Positions 6,165 to 6,927 of a stretch of 6,927 nucleotides of DNA are shown in pieces. How positions within the stretch are numbered: the first letter of the stretch is position 1; each line of letters begins with the position of its first letter. The notes beneath the pieces were generated by a model, which worked only from the letters and a program-made list of their open reading frames with translations, did no database searches and was not told where the DNA came from. The position numbers and the translations under genes are program-made. The DNA comes from JALYIM01 sp040003205 (GTDB lineage Bacteria > Acidobacteriota > Terriglobia > Terriglobales > Acidobacteriaceae). The DNA is taken from contig JBDUDA010000162.1 of the NCBI GenBank assembly GCA_040003205.1, forward strand, positions 1 through 6,927, in the 5' to 3' direction.

Positions 6165-6612
6165 TGATACTCCTTTCTCCTACTGTTGGATTGCCGCCCC
6201 CATCCGCCCGTGAAGCTTGCGCTTCGTACTACCCCCTCGGAGGACGTGGGCAGTTTCGTGCCGAATCAATCATGTATGGCTGGAACGAGCCAACCAAAAA
6301 CGGTGTGGCGTAAAGCTCTTGGCCGTTTAGCGATGGACCGAGTTTGACAGGCGCACACAAATAATCCTCTTGCAGTCGAAATCGCTCCGGCGGATTAAGA
6401 GCCAGAACGAGCACAGAATAATATTCACGCCAGTCTTTTCTGGCAAGCACAAATTCGAAGGGCTGAACGATTTATGAAATGGCGGCTCCTTTGTGGCGGA
6501 ATTCAAATTTTTTACCGGTATTTGTGATCAATATCACTGCGGAGTAACCGTTGTTCCGCTAGCCTTCACTTATTCCCCGTCTAAAGCTGGCCTCGCATTC
6601 AAGAGGCTTGCA
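6165..6612. other. 448-bp region without a convincing gene
   Basis: This gap between the divergent cold-shock gene and the right-hand secreted ORF should hold both promoters and the cold-shock 5' leader. I see a small hairpin, GAAGC-TTGC-GCTTC (6212-6225), in the putative leader, another, GCCAG-TCTTTT-CTGGC (6429-6444), and a CRP/FNR-like repeat at 6523-6538. No promoter hexamer pair is convincing. A minus-strand open frame (6229-6450) starts with GTG, lacks a Shine-Dalgarno site and resembles nothing I know, so I do not call it a gene. Confidence 0.5.
6523..6538 (+). promoter_or_regulatory. CRP/FNR-family-like binding site
   Basis: TGTGA-TCAATA-TCACT fits the CRP consensus TGTGA-N6-TCACA with one mismatch. 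The same bases read as GTGAT-CAAT-ATCAC, one change per arm from the FNR box TTGAT-N4-ATCAA. It lies 75 bp upstream of the ATG at 6613, a plausible activator position. The regulator is not in the window, and CRP versus FNR/DNR type cannot be decided. Confidence 0.45.
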
Positions 6613-6927
6613 ATGTCATTTGTCTCAAAACGATCTCCGTTAGGGCTGGTATTGCGGTTAGCTGGCTTTGGAGCTTTCGCACTCAGCGCGCAAAGTGTAG
6701 CGCAGAAGAAGAATTCTCTTAGCTTTCCTCTCGACGAGGCGATCCGTGGCGTATACGCCACGCATGCCCTGACAATTCGCCCAAGGTTGGAAGCAATCCA
6801 ACTATTGGAGCAGCCTTGGATACTTCAGTATCCCCACCCACCGGAACGCAACGAGGCAGCTATCGTTGCCACTGAGCGTTTCGATCTCGAGGCTACGGGA
6901 AGCGCGCACCAAACAATCGAAAAACGA
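6613..6927 (+). CDS. Secreted protein of unknown function, N-terminal 105 residues (runs off right edge)
   Basis: I do not recognise this protein. From ATG 6613 the frame is open for exactly 105 codons to the window end. AGAGG at 6602-6606 provides a Shine-Dalgarno site 6 nt before the start. The N-terminus looks like a signal peptide: positive residues Lys6 and Arg7, a hydrophobic stretch with LGLVLRLAGFGAFALSA (10-26), and likely cleavage around SVA (28-30) before QKK. The visible mature part reads as soluble and contains FPLDEAIRGVYATHAL and LLEQPWILQYPHPPER. An in-frame stop at 6475-6477 limits upstream extension. An in-frame GTG at 6493 exists but would bury the signal peptide. A CRP/FNR-like site lies upstream, and an 18-bp palindrome (6745-6762) lies inside the coding sequence. 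Confidence 0.7.
   Translation, partial: MSFVSKRSPLGLVLRLAGFGAFALSAQSVAQKKNSLSFPLDEAIRGVYATHALTIRPRLEAIQLLEQPWILQYPHPPERNEAAIVATERFDLEATGSAHQTIEKR
6745..6762. repeat. Perfect 18-bp palindrome inside a coding sequence
   Basis: CGTGGCGTA followed directly by TACGCCACG is a perfect inverted repeat with no spacer, about codons 45-50 of the right-hand secreted ORF (encoding RGVYAT). It could be a protein-binding site or a cruciform, or chance with codon bias. The sequence shows only the symmetry. Confidence 0.6.

Noticed and set aside
6229..6450. Minus-strand frame of 73 codons upstream of the cold-shock gene
   Set aside because: It has a GTG start without a Shine-Dalgarno site, no recognisable motif, and lies where the cold-shock promoter and leader are expected. 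A decayed or lineage-specific small gene cannot be fully excluded.

Overview
The window reads as ordinary chromosome from a bacterium, most likely an acidobacterium (Terriglobia/Koribacter-like). This placement is inference. It rests on protein style: a secreted peptidase-MA/TPR protein with a small C-terminal beta domain, a short secreted lipocalin-like hypothetical, a GntR/YtrA-ABC cassette, and a BlaI/CopY-looking operator. GC content is moderate, codon use looks even from gene to gene, and Shine-Dalgarno sites are often AAGGAG-type. I see no rRNA, tRNA, CRISPR, IS element or phage gene.

Layout. Bases 1-2048 (minus strand) hold a compact three-gene cassette in the order GntR/YtrA-type repressor, ABC ATPase, ABC-2 permease. 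Both junctions are 4-bp ATGA overlaps, and AAGGAG sites inside the upstream genes serve the ATPase and the permease. The permease runs off the left edge. Upstream on the same strand, 40 bp away, is a secreted hypothetical protein (2089-2619). Its promoter has a perfect TTGACA -35, and its -10 region lies inside a perfect 20-bp palindrome, so a repressor probably controls it.

The plus strand then carries queG, epoxyqueuosine reductase, the last step of queuosine synthesis for tRNA (about 2744-3844). It is followed by a 663-residue secreted protein (3898-5889) built from a gluzincin-like peptidase domain, TPR-like repeats and a C-terminal beta domain. The peptidase motif reads HQFAH rather than HExxH, which suggests a catalytically dead or altered protease. 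That protein converges on a minus-strand CspA-type cold shock gene (5961-6164), and a GC-rich hairpin between them could end transcription of both.

Bases 6165-6612 contain no convincing gene. They hold the cold-shock gene leader and a CRP/FNR-like inverted repeat upstream of a plus-strand secreted ORF (6613 to the right edge) that I do not recognise.

Most of this is familiar gene content. The points most worth following are the HQFAH substitution, the operator-promoter overlap at 2650-2685, the ABC ATPase with Asp at the Q-loop position, and the palindromes at 6523-6538 and 6745-6762.
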